Positions 31,023 to 40,115 of a DNA stretch of 64,000 nucleotides are shown here, piece after piece (positions within the stretch are counted from its first letter, which is position 1; each line of letters opens with the position of its first letter). The stretch covers positions 124,001-188,000 of the forward strand of contig NZ_RHIB01000004.1 in the NCBI RefSeq assembly GCF_003710255.1, written 5' to 3'. The position numbers and the translations under genes are program-made. The DNA comes from Alteribacter keqinensis (lineage in GTDB: Bacteria; Bacillota; Bacilli; Bacillales; Salisediminibacteriaceae). The notes under the pieces are model-generated. The model ran no database searches. It saw only the letters and a list, made by a program, of their open reading frames with translations, and was not told the DNA's origin.

Positions 31023-32394
31023 ACGCCTCGGAACGGAACCGATCCCGAAGCTTCTCAGAAATTTATCCATACCGGCCATGATCGGCATGTTCGTTATGGC
31101 CCTGTACAACCTCGTTGATACGATTTTTATCTCGTGGTTTGTCGGGATTGAAGGTGTAGCCGGGGTTACAATTGCCTTTCCGGTCATGCTCATTATCATG
31201 GCTGTTGCTGCTGCTGTTGGAATTGGCGGGGCGTCTGTTATTTCCAGGCGACTTGGTGAAGGAAGAGGGCATGAAGCAAATCAGGTGTTCGGTAACATCC
31301 TCACCATGATCATCATTTTCAGCGCCTTTGCCTTTATCGGTGCATTCACATACCTCGAGCCGCTTCTTAGCTTGTTTGGTGCCACATCAGAGACTTTGGG
31401 ATATGCCATAGACTACATGTTTCCGATCATGCTCGGTACCATCTTTTTCTCTTTTGCCTTCACGACGAACGCAATTATCCGTTCGGAAGGAAACGCCCGG
31501 TTTGCCATGATGACGATGATCATTCCTTCGGTTCTGAACATTCTTCTTGATCCTGTGTTTATCATCTGGCTTGATATGGGGGTCCAAGGCGCAGCAATTG
31601 CAACTGTGATCTCCCAGGCATCTGTTACGGTTGTTGTGATCCGCTATTTCATGATGGGCAAAAGTACACTGGCTCCTTCTTTAGGTGACTTCAAGCCGGT
31701 GTACCGTGTGATAAAGGAAGTCGTGATCATTGGAATGCCGGCTCTTGTTCGGCAGGTGGCAGGCAGTGTCATGATGATTGCCATTAATGCCATGCTGCTT
31801 CGGTTCGGCACGGACTTTCACGTAGGGGTGTTTGGAATCGTTCAGCGGGTGGCTATGTTCACCCTTATGCCGATGATGGGTATTCTCCAGGGCATGCAGC
31901 CGATTATTGGTTACAATTACGGCGCAAAGCAGTATGGCAGATTAAAAGAAACAGTCTGGCTCGGTCTGAAAGTCGTTACAGTGTTTTCCGTTATGGTCTT
32001 TTTGCTGGTCATGATTTTCCCACACTGGTTTATGCGGATATTCACAGCTGATCCGGTGACCATTGAAGCCGGTTCTGATGGAATGAGGATCATGTTTGCC
32101 GCAGCCATTTTGATTGGTGTGCAAGTAGTAAGCGGCGGGATTTATCAGGCGCTCGGAATGGCAAAAGAGGCACTTCTTTTGTCCATGGCGCGTCAGGTTT
32201 TGTTCTTAATTCCCCTTGTATTGATTCTGCCTCACTTTTTCGGAGTCGCAGGGGTATGGCTGGCGTTCCCGGTAGCGGACGTACTTGCCTTTACGCTTTC
32301 TGTTGTTCTTCTTTACCGGGACCGGCGGATTTTTCTTGTAAGGACAAAAGAGGACGATGTGCAACCTGTGCAGAAACAGGCAGTATCTACCTGA
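31000..32394 (+). CDS. MATE-family multidrug efflux transporter
   Basis: A 464-residue transporter with twelve membrane helices in two repeated halves, of the NorM/DinF-like MATE family that exports cationic compounds in exchange for sodium or protons. LRNLSIPAMIGMFVMALYNLVDTIFISWFVG and later VIIGMPALVRQVAGSVMMIAINAMLLRFG are the equivalent starts of the two halves. The GTG at 31000 has GGAGG 8 bases upstream, inside the end of the marR gene; ATG codons at 30973 and 30985 lack a site. Export substrate is unknown. Confidence 0.88.
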   Translation: MTQKEQSRRLGTEPIPKLLRNLSIPAMIGMFVMALYNLVDTIFISWFVGIEGVAGVTIAFPVMLIIMAVAAAVGIGGASVISRRLGEGRGHEANQVFGNILTMIIIFSAFAFIGAFTYLEPLLSLFGATSETLGYAIDYMFPIMLGTIFFSFAFTTNAIIRSEGNARFAMMTMIIPSVLNILLDPVFIIWLDMGVQGAAIATVISQASVTVVVIRYFMMGKSTLAPSLGDFKPVYRVIKEVVIIGMPALVRQVAGSVMMIAINAMLLRFGTDFHVGVFGIVQRVAMFTLMPMMGILQGMQPIIGYNYGAKQYGRLKETVWLGLKVVTVFSVMVFLLVMIFPHWFMRIFTADPVTIEAGSDGMRIMFAAAILIGVQVVSGGIYQALGMAKEALLLSMARQVLFLIPLVLILPHFFGVAGVWLAFPVADVLAFTLSVVLLYRDRRIFLVRTKEDDVQPVQKQAVST

Positions 32395-32407
32395 AATGAA
32401 TAAACGA

Positions 32408-32435
32408 ACAGGCCGCTCCTCCAGGGGCGGTCTTT
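32408..32435 (+). terminator. terminator of the marR-MATE operon
   Basis: GGCCGCTCC pairs with GGGGCGGTC and is followed by TTTTGC. Confidence 0.65.
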
Positions 32436-32504
32436 TGCGTTTGCTCTTCTATAGGTTGATGCTATGTGCACTTTATCATAAGCACAGTTATTATAGATGA
32501 AGCC

Positions 32505-32585
32505 TGCGTACACTGCGCTTTCCGCGGGGGCTCACCCTGGCGCCCACTTCCGCAGGAGTCTTCGGGTACTCCGGCTTCTTCATCC
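32505..32585. repeat. GC-rich repeat remnant (CTTTCCGCGG ... CCGCAGGAGTC)
   Basis: CGCTTTCCGCGGGGGCTCACC and CTTCCGCAGGAGTCTTCGG match the arms of the elements at 12265 and 35600. The ends are missing, so it is a partial or diverged copy. The rest of the 497-bp gap up to the PTS gene has an operator and no gene. Confidence 0.5.
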
Positions 32586-32812
32586 TTTTACGAAAAGCCA
32601 CAATCTTTGCGAAAACAGCTTTTACGTTTGCCTGCAACAGGGGAAAAATGGATGATAATTATTCCCATTTAAAACTAAAGGAGGTTGACCCTTCGCGGCT
32701 TCTGCTGCAGGGGGATTTAAAAAGAAAAGCGCCTGGAAACACGTTGAATTTCCGCCCAAATACCCTCTTGCATTTTGAAAGCACTTCATTTACCATAAGT
32801 ATATACATCAAG

Positions 32813-32826
32813 TGCAAGCGTTTGCA
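32813..32826. promoter_or_regulatory. cre-like operator upstream of the PTS gene
   Basis: TGCAAGCGTTTGCA, a near-palindrome fitting the LacI/CcpA cre consensus, 66 bp before the EIICB start. It may bind CcpA or a maltose-type LacI regulator. Confidence 0.65.
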
Positions 32827-32891
32827 CACAACTTGCGATTCAAAACATTTTGATACAAAATATTCAGTCATCCAGAAAGGTGAGAAGCACA

Positions 32892-34559
32892 ATGGGAAAA
32901 TTAAAAACCATGCCAATTCTATCTTTTGATTTTTGGCAAAAGTTCGGAAAAGCTTTACTGGTAGTGGTGGCAGTAATGCCTGCTGCTGGTATTATGATCT
33001 CGCTCGGTAAAGCCCTTGCGATGATCGATATTGATTTCGCTTTACTGCAAGCGGTTGCACGAATTATGGAAGATATCGGTTGGGCGATTATTACCAACCT
33101 TCATATTTTGTTTGCAGTTGCCATAGGTGGATCATGGGCAAAAGAGCGCGCCGGGGGTGCATTTGCTGCCCTGATCGCATTCATCCTGATGAACCGCATT
33201 ACCGGAGCCATCTTCGGTGTAAACGAAGGAATGCTGAACGATCCGGCCGCAACAGTCCAGACGATGTTTGGCAGCGAACTTGTTGTAACTGATTACTTTA
33301 TCAGTGTAATGGGTGCACCGGCCCTTAACATGGGTGTATTTATCGGTATTGTCTCCGGTTTCCTTGGGGCTGCACTGTTCAATCGTTTTTATAACTTTGA
33401 CCGCCTGCCGCAGGCTCTTGCTTTCTTTAACGGAAAGCGCTTTGTGCCGTTTACGGTTATCGTAGGGTCTGTGATTGTTGCATTCTTACTTTCATTGATC
33501 TGGCCGATGGTTCAAACCGCTCTGAATAATTTCGGGGAGTGGATTGCCACGTCCCGTAACACAGCGCCGGTTATTGCACCATTTATTTTCGGTGCTCTGG
33601 AGCGCCTGCTCTTACCGTTTGGCCTTCACCATATGCTTACGGTTCCGATGAATTATACGGAGCTTGGCGGAACGTACATGATTCAGACAGGTGAAGCAGC
33701 GGGCCGTATCGTTGCCGGACAGGATCCATTGTGGCTCGCGTGGATTACTGATTTAAACAACTGGCTGGCGCAGGGAGATATGGAAGCATACAACGACCTT
33801 AAGGAAGATGTGGCTCCTGCCCGCTTTAAAGCCGGACAGGTGATTACATCTACGGCTGCTTTAATTGGTATCGCGTACGCCATGTATAAAAACGTTGACG
33901 AAGATAAGAAAGCAAAGTATAAATCTGTCTTCCTTTCAGCAGGACTGGCCGTATTTTTAACAGGTGTAACAGAGCCGATCGAATTCATGTTTATGTTTGC
34001 GGCTCCTGTCCTTTACATCATTTATGCTATCATGACTGGAATGGCATTCGCAGTGGTTGACTTGATCGACCTCCGTGTTCATTCATTTGGAATTATCGAG
34101 CTACTGACACGTACACCGCTCATGATTAACGCGGGTATTGGACGTGATTTGATTAACTTTGTGATTACATGTGCCGTATTCTTCGGACTGAACTACGGTG
34201 TTGCCACATTTATGATCCGCAAGTTTAACCTTCCAACACCAGGCCGAAATGGTAATTACATTGACAACGGGAAAGAAGGTTCATCTCCAACAACTGCCAC
34301 AAATGAAGATGGCGAGGATAATTCACAGGCAGCACAGGTGATCGCACTTCTTGGCGGCCGTGATAATATTGAAGACGTGGACGCATGTATGACCCGTCTT
34401 CGTGTAACAGTAAAAAATCTTGAAGCTGTTGCCGATGAAGGTGAGTGGAAAAAGAACGGAGCTCTTGGGCTGATCAGAAAGAACCGTGGTGTTCAGGCGA
34501 TATATGGTCCAAAAGCAGACGTATTAAAATCTGATATCCAAGACCGACTAGGAGCGTAA
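32892..34559 (+). CDS. PTS EIICB permease, glucose/maltose class (MalX-like)
   Basis: A 555-residue phosphotransferase permease. The membrane EIIC domain covers about 1-450 (KFGKALLVVVAVMPAAGIMISLGKAL at the start, PFIFGALERLLLPFGLHHML and GVTEPIEFMF in the sugar-binding part). A linker leads to the EIIB domain with the phosphorylated Cys499 in DACMTRLRVTV. There is no EIIA domain, so a separate glucose-type EIIA is needed. The ATG at 32892 follows AAAGGTGAG. An EEP-family phosphodiesterase gene follows after 6 bases. The MalX-like class usually imports maltose or glucose. Confidence 0.88.
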   Translation: MGKLKTMPILSFDFWQKFGKALLVVVAVMPAAGIMISLGKALAMIDIDFALLQAVARIMEDIGWAIITNLHILFAVAIGGSWAKERAGGAFAALIAFILMNRITGAIFGVNEGMLNDPAATVQTMFGSELVVTDYFISVMGAPALNMGVFIGIVSGFLGAALFNRFYNFDRLPQALAFFNGKRFVPFTVIVGSVIVAFLLSLIWPMVQTALNNFGEWIATSRNTAPVIAPFIFGALERLLLPFGLHHMLTVPMNYTELGGTYMIQTGEAAGRIVAGQDPLWLAWITDLNNWLAQGDMEAYNDLKEDVAPARFKAGQVITSTAALIGIAYAMYKNVDEDKKAKYKSVFLSAGLAVFLTGVTEPIEFMFMFAAPVLYIIYAIMTGMAFAVVDLIDLRVHSFGIIELLTRTPLMINAGIGRDLINFVITCAVFFGLNYGVATFMIRKFNLPTPGRNGNYIDNGKEGSSPTTATNEDGEDNSQAAQVIALLGGRDNIEDVDACMTRLRVTVKNLEAVADEGEWKKNGALGLIRKNRGVQAIYGPKADVLKSDIQDRLGA

Positions 34560-34565
34560 TAACCT

Positions 34566-35372
34566 ATGAAACTATTGACTCTCAACTGCCATTCCTGGCA
34601 GGAAGAGAACCAGTGGGAAAAGATCAGAACGATTGCAGAAGTAATTGATCAAAATGACTATGACGTCATCGCCCTTCAGGAAGTGAGCCAGCATGTTCAT
34701 GCAAACAAGCTCTCCGGCGGAGTAAAAGAAGACAACTTTGCCTATGTACTGATCAAAGAATTGAAAAAGAGAGGGAATAATAACTACACAATGGTGTGGG
34801 ACGTGGCTCACCTCGGATATGATGTTTATGAAGAGGGCCTGGCCATTCTCACGAAGCATCCGGTTACAGCTACAGAAAGCTTTTATATAACGGAAAGTGA
34901 AGACGTATCTTTCTGGAAAGCCAGAAAAATTGTCGGAGCCACGATCCGGTATATGGAAAGGGAGCTGACCTTTTATTCCTGTCACCTCGGCTGGTGGGGA
35001 GATGACGAGGAGAGTTATAAGAATCAGGCTGACCGGCTGGTGGAGAAGGCAAGTGAACATGATGTATACTTCCTCCTAGGGGATTTTAACAATGATGGGT
35101 CAACGGACGGCGAAGGGTATGATTACCTCATGTCTAAAGGACTGACGGATACGTACACCGAGGCGGTCACCAAAGATAATGGAACCACTGTTGTCGGTGA
35201 CATTGCCGGGTGGGATGGAAATGAAAAAGGACTTCGTATCGACTATATATTTACGAATGTGAGCCTGCCCGTCCACGGATCGACTGTTATTTTTAACGGA
35301 AAAAACAGACCGGTCGTCTCTGACCACTTCGGAGTAGAAGTGATCGTGGAGGCCCCACTGCCGCAAGTATAG
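34566..35372 (+). CDS. endonuclease/exonuclease/phosphatase (EEP) family protein
   Basis: A 268-residue metal-dependent phosphoesterase fold. MKLLTLNCHSW is the first strand with Asn, VIALQEVS supplies the metal-binding Glu, CHLGWWGDDEESYKNQAD, FLLGDFNNDG and the final SDHFGVEV carry the active-site His and Asp residues. It has no signal peptide, so it acts in the cytoplasm. Relatives include sphingomyelinase-like and nuclease enzymes. Close coupling to the PTS EIICB gene suggests action on an imported phosphorylated compound or on a phosphodiester sugar, but this is inference. Confidence 0.8.
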   Translation: MKLLTLNCHSWQEENQWEKIRTIAEVIDQNDYDVIALQEVSQHVHANKLSGGVKEDNFAYVLIKELKKRGNNNYTMVWDVAHLGYDVYEEGLAILTKHPVTATESFYITESEDVSFWKARKIVGATIRYMERELTFYSCHLGWWGDDEESYKNQADRLVEKASEHDVYFLLGDFNNDGSTDGEGYDYLMSKGLTDTYTEAVTKDNGTTVVGDIAGWDGNEKGLRIDYIFTNVSLPVHGSTVIFNGKNRPVVSDHFGVEVIVEAPLPQV

Positions 35373-35379
35373 GAATAAA

Positions 35380-35420
35380 GTGTCTCAGAGGTGCTGCGTG
35401 CACCACCTGAGGCACTTTTT
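35380..35420 (+). terminator. terminator of the EIICB-EEP operon
   Basis: GTGTCTCAGAGGTGCTGCG and CACCACCTGAGGCAC form a long imperfect stem followed by TTTTTTT. Confidence 0.75.
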
Positions 35421-35444
35421 TTATGAAAGGACTCTGGTGTTGAT

Positions 35445-35510
35445 TTCCGCTCATTCCACTTTCCGCGGGAGGGCGCTTCCTCTGAAGTACTCCCGCTTTT
35501 TCCTCTGCCG
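35445..35510. repeat. GC-rich repeat remnant
   Basis: CACTTTCCGCGGGAGGGCG and AGTACTCCCGC resemble one half of the element at 35600-35708. It fills, together with that element, the 475-bp gap before the RDD gene. Confidence 0.45.
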
Positions 35511-35599
35511 GTTACATTTATTTGCGCCTAAGCGTACGAACACATACGCGTCTCTTTTGATGATCTGCATCCTTTGATTTTCACAACGCATCCCGCGGA

Positions 35600-35708
35600 A
35601 TTGAACGGAAAACTGACACTCCTGCGGAAGTGCGAGACAGGCGAGACCTTACATCGCACTGGGGAGGCTCGGCGCGAGTCCGCGGAAAGGGAGCGTATTC
35701 CGTTCAAT
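35600..35708. repeat. GC-rich terminal-inverted-repeat element
   Basis: Starts ATTGAACGGAAAACTG and ends, inverted, ATTGAACGGAATACG. Inside, CTCCTGCGGAAGTGCGAGACAGG and GGCGCGAGTCCGCGGAAAGGG pair over much of their length. It is of the same kind as the element at 12265-12456 and looks like a miniature palindromic element without coding capacity. Confidence 0.65.
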
Positions 35709-35847
35709 GAAGCTTAGAACATCGGTAAGAGGTTGAGAATGGCCCGAAATTACAGCCTTATAAAAAAGCTTTTACGTTTAACAGATGTAGGCAAAAGGTA
35801 TTAGAACTGTATATGCATTAATCATTGAAGCACTGGAGGCGGTATAG

Positions 35848-36282
35848 GTGGAGGTAAACAATCCAGCAGGGTTCTGGAGGCGGACAGGCGCCTGGATTAT
35901 GGACGCTTTTCTAATCAGTTTTGTCGTAACAATCATTACTTCTTCGATGGGTATTACGTTTTTTGATGAAGGCATCGGGTATCAGTCTGTTCAATTTCCC
36001 ATCCAGGCAGGCTATCTGATTGTGCTGCCGGTTCTATGGTATGGCTATACGCTTGGAAAGAAAGCGGTACGGGTGCGGACTGTGAAGACTGATGGTTCAC
36101 AGGTGACCTGGGGTGTCATGATTATCCGTGTCGTCATCGGTCTGATCCTCTACACAGTCTCTTTCGGCATTCTTGTCATTGTAAGTGCCATCATGGTCGC
36201 GGTAAGAGCAGATAAAAGAGCCATACATGATCTGATAGCAGGAACCTATGTTACAAGAGATCTGCCTCAAGAATTAAAGTGA
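35848..36282 (+). CDS. RDD family membrane protein
   Basis: A 144-residue membrane protein. PAGFWRRTGAWIMDAFLISFVV is the RDD signature (Arg, Asp) on the first helix; three or four helices follow, and the end RADKRAIHDLIAGTYV contains the second conserved Asp. Some RDD proteins act as cation/proton antiporters or aid other membrane proteins, but for most the role is open. The GTG start is 8 bases after GGAGG. Confidence 0.8.
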   Translation: MEVNNPAGFWRRTGAWIMDAFLISFVVTIITSSMGITFFDEGIGYQSVQFPIQAGYLIVLPVLWYGYTLGKKAVRVRTVKTDGSQVTWGVMIIRVVIGLILYTVSFGILVIVSAIMVAVRADKRAIHDLIAGTYVTRDLPQELK

Positions 36283-36413
36283 TAGGTTATCGACAATTGA
36301 AGAATACGGTAGCTAATCGATAAAGGGATGGAAGAGGATTCAACTGTAAAAGGCTTTATACCTTGTGATGTAAAGAATTAATATGTGTGAGCATATTACT
36401 AGAAAATATTATA

Positions 36414-36429
36414 TGAAAATTATTATAAT
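36414..36429 (+). promoter_or_regulatory. PerR-like box and -10 region of the catalase gene
   Basis: TGAAAATTATTATAA (36414-36428) matches 13 of 15 positions of the PerR consensus TTATAATNATTATAA, counting the central T as free. TATAAT at 36424-36429 overlaps it and may be the -10. Peroxide-controlled expression of catalase would fit. Confidence 0.55.
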
Positions 36430-36512
36430 CTAACAATAGATATAAAGAAGGTCACCTTCTTTCTCGAAACCATACTTATCATCTTTACTATTTTGAAGGA
36501 GGCTGTGCACGA

Positions 36513-37988
36513 ATGGAAAACAAGAAACTGACCACAAACCAGGGTGTCCCGATTGAGGATAACCAGAATTCGAGAACGGCAGGCCAGAACGGCCCGACAC
36601 TGCTGGAGGATTATCAGCTCATCGAAAAACTTGCGCACTTTGACCGTGAACGCGTACCTGAGCGTGTTGTACACGCCCGTGGTGCCGGTGCACACGGTGT
36701 CTTTAAAGTGAAGAACAGTATGAAGCGTTACACGAAAGCGCATTTTCTGCAGAATGAAGGACAGGAAACGCCTGTCTTTGTGCGCTTTTCCACTGTAATC
36801 CATGGTACGCATTCTCCTGAGACTCTCCGAGATCCGCGAGGGTTCTCTATCAAATTCTATACAGAAGAAGGAAACTATGATTTTGTAGGAAACAACCTTC
36901 CCGTTTTCTTCATCCGCGATGCGATGAAGTTTCCGGATATGGTTCACTCGTTAAAACCTGACCCCCGGACCAATGTTCAGGATCCTGATCGTTACTGGGA
37001 TTTCATGAGCCTGCGTCCGGAATCAACAAATATGATGATTCATCTGTTCTCAGACGAAGGTATCCCGGCATCCTACCGGAACATGCGGGGATCTAGTGTT
37101 CATGCTTTCAAATGGGTAAATGAATTTGGAAATATGACTTATGTGAAACTCCGTTGGGTACCGAAAGAAGGCATCAAGAATCTTTCTGCAGACGAAGCGG
37201 AAAAAATTCAGGGTGAAGAATTTAACCATGCAACAATTGATCTTTACAACGCAATTGAGGATGGTCATTATCCTGAGTGGGATCTTTATGTCCAGTTTCT
37301 GGCTCCGGAAGATCTTGATAACTATGACTTCAACCCGCTGGATACCACCAAAGACTGGTTTGAAGAAGACTTTCCGTATCATCATGTTGGAACAATGACG
37401 CTGAATAAAAACCCGGACAACGTTTTTGCGGAAACAGAATCTGTCGGTTTTAACCCGGGAGTGCTTGTACCTGGTATCGAGCCATCGGAAGACAAAATGC
37501 TTCAGGGACGTCTGTTCTCCTACTCTGACACCCAGCGTCACCGTGTAGGACCAAACTACCTCCAGCTTCCGATCAACTGTCCTTTTGCGAAAGTGAACAA
37601 TAACCAGCGTGACGGATTTATGCCGGTCGGCCAGCAGACAAGCCGTATCAACTATGAGCCGAACCGCTATGAAGATACACCGAAAGAAGATAAGTCCCAG
37701 TCTGAGTACCGGGCTCCTGTTGAAGGGGTAACCGGCCGTCAGCCCATTGAAAAGAAAAATGACTTCGGCCAGGCAGGCCATGTATGGCGCCGCTATTCCA
37801 AGGAAGAGCAGGAGGCTGTGATCCGTAATTTAACGGATGACCTGAGCGAGGTAGCAGAAGAAACGGTGCTTCGAGTTGTATGTAACTTTTACCGCGCTGA
37901 TGAAGAGCTTGGGAAAACCCTTGCTGAAAAACTGAATGTGGATATAACACCTTACCTTGAAGCCGCCCAGCAGCAAAGCTCAAAATAA
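36513..37988 (+). CDS. katA: heme catalase, small-subunit (clade 3) type
   Basis: A 491-residue monofunctional catalase that dismutates hydrogen peroxide. The catalytic His54 is in RVVHARGAGAHG, the distal Asn in FVGNNLPVFFIRD and the proximal heme Tyr in RLFSYSDTQRHRVGPN. The length matches small-subunit clade 3 enzymes such as vegetative KatA. A PerR-like box lies upstream and a terminator follows, so it is a separate peroxide-stress gene. GAAGGAGG precedes the ATG. Confidence 0.95.
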   Translation: MENKKLTTNQGVPIEDNQNSRTAGQNGPTLLEDYQLIEKLAHFDRERVPERVVHARGAGAHGVFKVKNSMKRYTKAHFLQNEGQETPVFVRFSTVIHGTHSPETLRDPRGFSIKFYTEEGNYDFVGNNLPVFFIRDAMKFPDMVHSLKPDPRTNVQDPDRYWDFMSLRPESTNMMIHLFSDEGIPASYRNMRGSSVHAFKWVNEFGNMTYVKLRWVPKEGIKNLSADEAEKIQGEEFNHATIDLYNAIEDGHYPEWDLYVQFLAPEDLDNYDFNPLDTTKDWFEEDFPYHHVGTMTLNKNPDNVFAETESVGFNPGVLVPGIEPSEDKMLQGRLFSYSDTQRHRVGPNYLQLPINCPFAKVNNNQRDGFMPVGQQTSRINYEPNRYEDTPKEDKSQSEYRAPVEGVTGRQPIEKKNDFGQAGHVWRRYSKEEQEAVIRNLTDDLSEVAEETVLRVVCNFYRADEELGKTLAEKLNVDITPYLEAAQQQSSK

Positions 37989-37999
37989 TGTGAGGATAC

Positions 38000-38034
38000 A
38001 AAAACTGCCGTTCCAGAAGGAGCGGCAGTTTTTT
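38000..38034 (+). terminator. terminator of the catalase gene
   Basis: AAAACTGCCGTTCC pairs with GGAGCGGCAGTTTT around AGAA and is followed by more T. Confidence 0.85.
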
Positions 38035-38097
38035 ATCGTGGAGGCAGATGATTGACCGAAAAGGCCGGTTTTTATCTTTTGAATCAACCTCTTAATT

Positions 38098-39870
38098 TTA
38101 TGCTGATTTTTGCTTTGCTGCCTCCGGACTAATCTCAAGTTTTTTTGATGAAATAGATTCTTCACGATTTGATTCTGTATATTTAAAGTGCTCGATTTCT
38201 TTTCTCAGATCCTGGGCAAGAGAGGTTAATTCACTGGCGGATTGCGTCATCTCGTCACTCTGTTTCACTTGATGGTCTACATGGCCGGAGGCATTTGTTA
38301 CCGTCTCCATAGACTGGGTGGATGTATCGGCCATTTGTTGTACCGACGCATTAATTTCTTCTGAACTGGCTGACATCTCTTCAGAAATTGCCGACATGTC
38401 GGTCACACCGGTTGACAAGGCTACAATTTCTTTTTGAATGGAAACAAACATGGTATCGAGTTTTTTAATTAACGCTGTCCCTTCAGAAGTTTCTTTTGCG
38501 CCTTCCTCAATTTTCTCCAGAGAAGCATCCATATTCGTCTGGATAGACGTAATCAGGGATTTAATTTTACCGGCGGAGCCTCTCGTTTCTTCTGAAAGCT
38601 TGCGCACTTCTTCAGCAACTACAGAGAAACCTCTTCCCGCATCACCTGCTCTGGCCGCTTCGATGGCAGCATTAAGTGCAAGAAGGTTTGTCTGGTCAGC
38701 AATATCGGTAATCATTTGGATAATCTGGCTGATCTCCCTCGAGTCGTTACGGAGAGCCGTTACCTTCTCAGCGGCCTGCTCAGAATTTACATTAATTTTT
38801 TCCATCTGGCTTACACTCTGGTCCACTAATTCCTGACCCTGGGCGCTTGTGTTGCTTACATCCACGCTTCGTTCGGATAAATCACCGGCGAACTCGGCTA
38901 CACGCTGAATACCCGCAGTCATTTCATCCATTGTCTGGCGGATTTCTTTCGAGGAAGCCAGCTGATGCCTGGTACCTTCTGTTATATACTGAAAAGCCTG
39001 GTCCATTTCCAAAGCGGACTGGTTGGTGGCAGTGGCATTTGTATTCATTTTAATGGAAGATTGCAACACGTTGCTCGAACTGGCAGCAATCCTGACGATC
39101 AGGGCCTTCAGATTCAGCCCCATTTTATTAACAGAGGTGGAGAGTTCGGCCATTTCATCTTTACCATCATCGTTAAGCAGATCAATTGTCAAGTCGCCTT
39201 CAGCTACTCTGTTGGCAAAGGAAATGATCGTTGGAAGCTTTTTGAGAACCCTCAGATAAAGAGTGATAAACGTAAATGAAATGAGAAACAGAAACAGAGC
39301 TATGATGATTGCAGCTACCATAAGTAAAAGATTCATGTGGGCCTGAGCGCCGTCTGCTTCGTTGGAGGCCCGGGTATTAACGATTTGCTGGAACTCTTCG
39401 ACCGGCGTCATGATCATAGACTTCTGCTCTTCGTAAAAGTCGTTGAACATCAGGTCTGTTGCGGTTTCAAGATCACCTGACAGTCCAGCCTGAAGGGCAG
39501 TATCCTCGGTACTGACAAGAGCATCGGACATTTGACTGGCCTGTTCCAGTAAGGCAAGCTCCTCCTCGGGAGTGTTCATTTCTTCCAAACGGCTGATAAC
39601 AGCTTCTCTGGTCTGCGTTTCATTTACTTCTCTCCAGTAATTGTCGTAGTAGACCGTGTCACCTGTAACAGCAAATTGTCTGGCCTGGTTTGTAAGATAA
39701 TCGGATGCTGCCGTAAGTTCTGCTCCCAGCGACTGCCACTCTTTTTCACGCTCAGTTGTCCCCGTATACTCCTGGATACTCTGATAAAAAGAAATCAGTA
39801 CGAAAACCATTGCTGCAGCTAAGATGAGGGATAAGGCTCCTAACCATTTAAATAACGTGATAAATTTCAA
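38098..39870 (-). CDS. methyl-accepting chemotaxis protein
   Basis: A 590-residue transmembrane chemoreceptor. Helix 1 is at about 8-30, an all-helical extracellular sensor at 30-185 ([32 protein letters not shown], a 4-helix-bundle type), helix 2 at about 187-212 and a HAMP domain at 213-265. The cytoplasmic signalling domain contains the conserved tip [34 protein letters not shown]. It signals to CheA/CheW, which are not in the window. The ligand is unknown. Its 3' end converges on the catalase terminator. Confidence 0.92.
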   Translation of the reverse strand: MKFITLFKWLGALSLILAAAMVFVLISFYQSIQEYTGTTEREKEWQSLGAELTAASDYLTNQARQFAVTGDTVYYDNYWREVNETQTREAVISRLEEMNTPEEELALLEQASQMSDALVSTEDTALQAGLSGDLETATDLMFNDFYEEQKSMIMTPVEEFQQIVNTRASNEADGAQAHMNLLLMVAAIIIALFLFLISFTFITLYLRVLKKLPTIISFANRVAEGDLTIDLLNDDGKDEMAELSTSVNKMGLNLKALIVRIAASSSNVLQSSIKMNTNATATNQSALEMDQAFQYITEGTRHQLASSKEIRQTMDEMTAGIQRVAEFAGDLSERSVDVSNTSAQGQELVDQSVSQMEKINVNSEQAAEKVTALRNDSREISQIIQMITDIADQTNLLALNAAIEAARAGDAGRGFSVVAEEVRKLSEETRGSAGKIKSLITSIQTNMDASLEKIEEGAKETSEGTALIKKLDTMFVSIQKEIVALSTGVTDMSAISEEMSASSEEINASVQQMADTSTQSMETVTNASGHVDHQVKQSDEMTQSASELTSLAQDLRKEIEHFKYTESNREESISSKKLEISPEAAKQKSA

Positions 39871-40115
39871 ATTGATCTCTCCTTTTTGCTTCTTATGGGA
39901 TGGAATCCAGATTCCGGCCGTCTTTCATTTTTATCGCCACAGCATGCAGATGATTCGATAGTAAGAACATAATTTGAATATAGTCACGGGTTATTAACAA
40001 AAAACAGTAAATTCAACATATAGGAAAAATAAACTAAAAGTTGGTAGAATGATAGGAGGATTGCCTTTAAACTATAGTTAATAAGTATCGAAATTCAATA
40101 AATTGGAGGGGGAAG

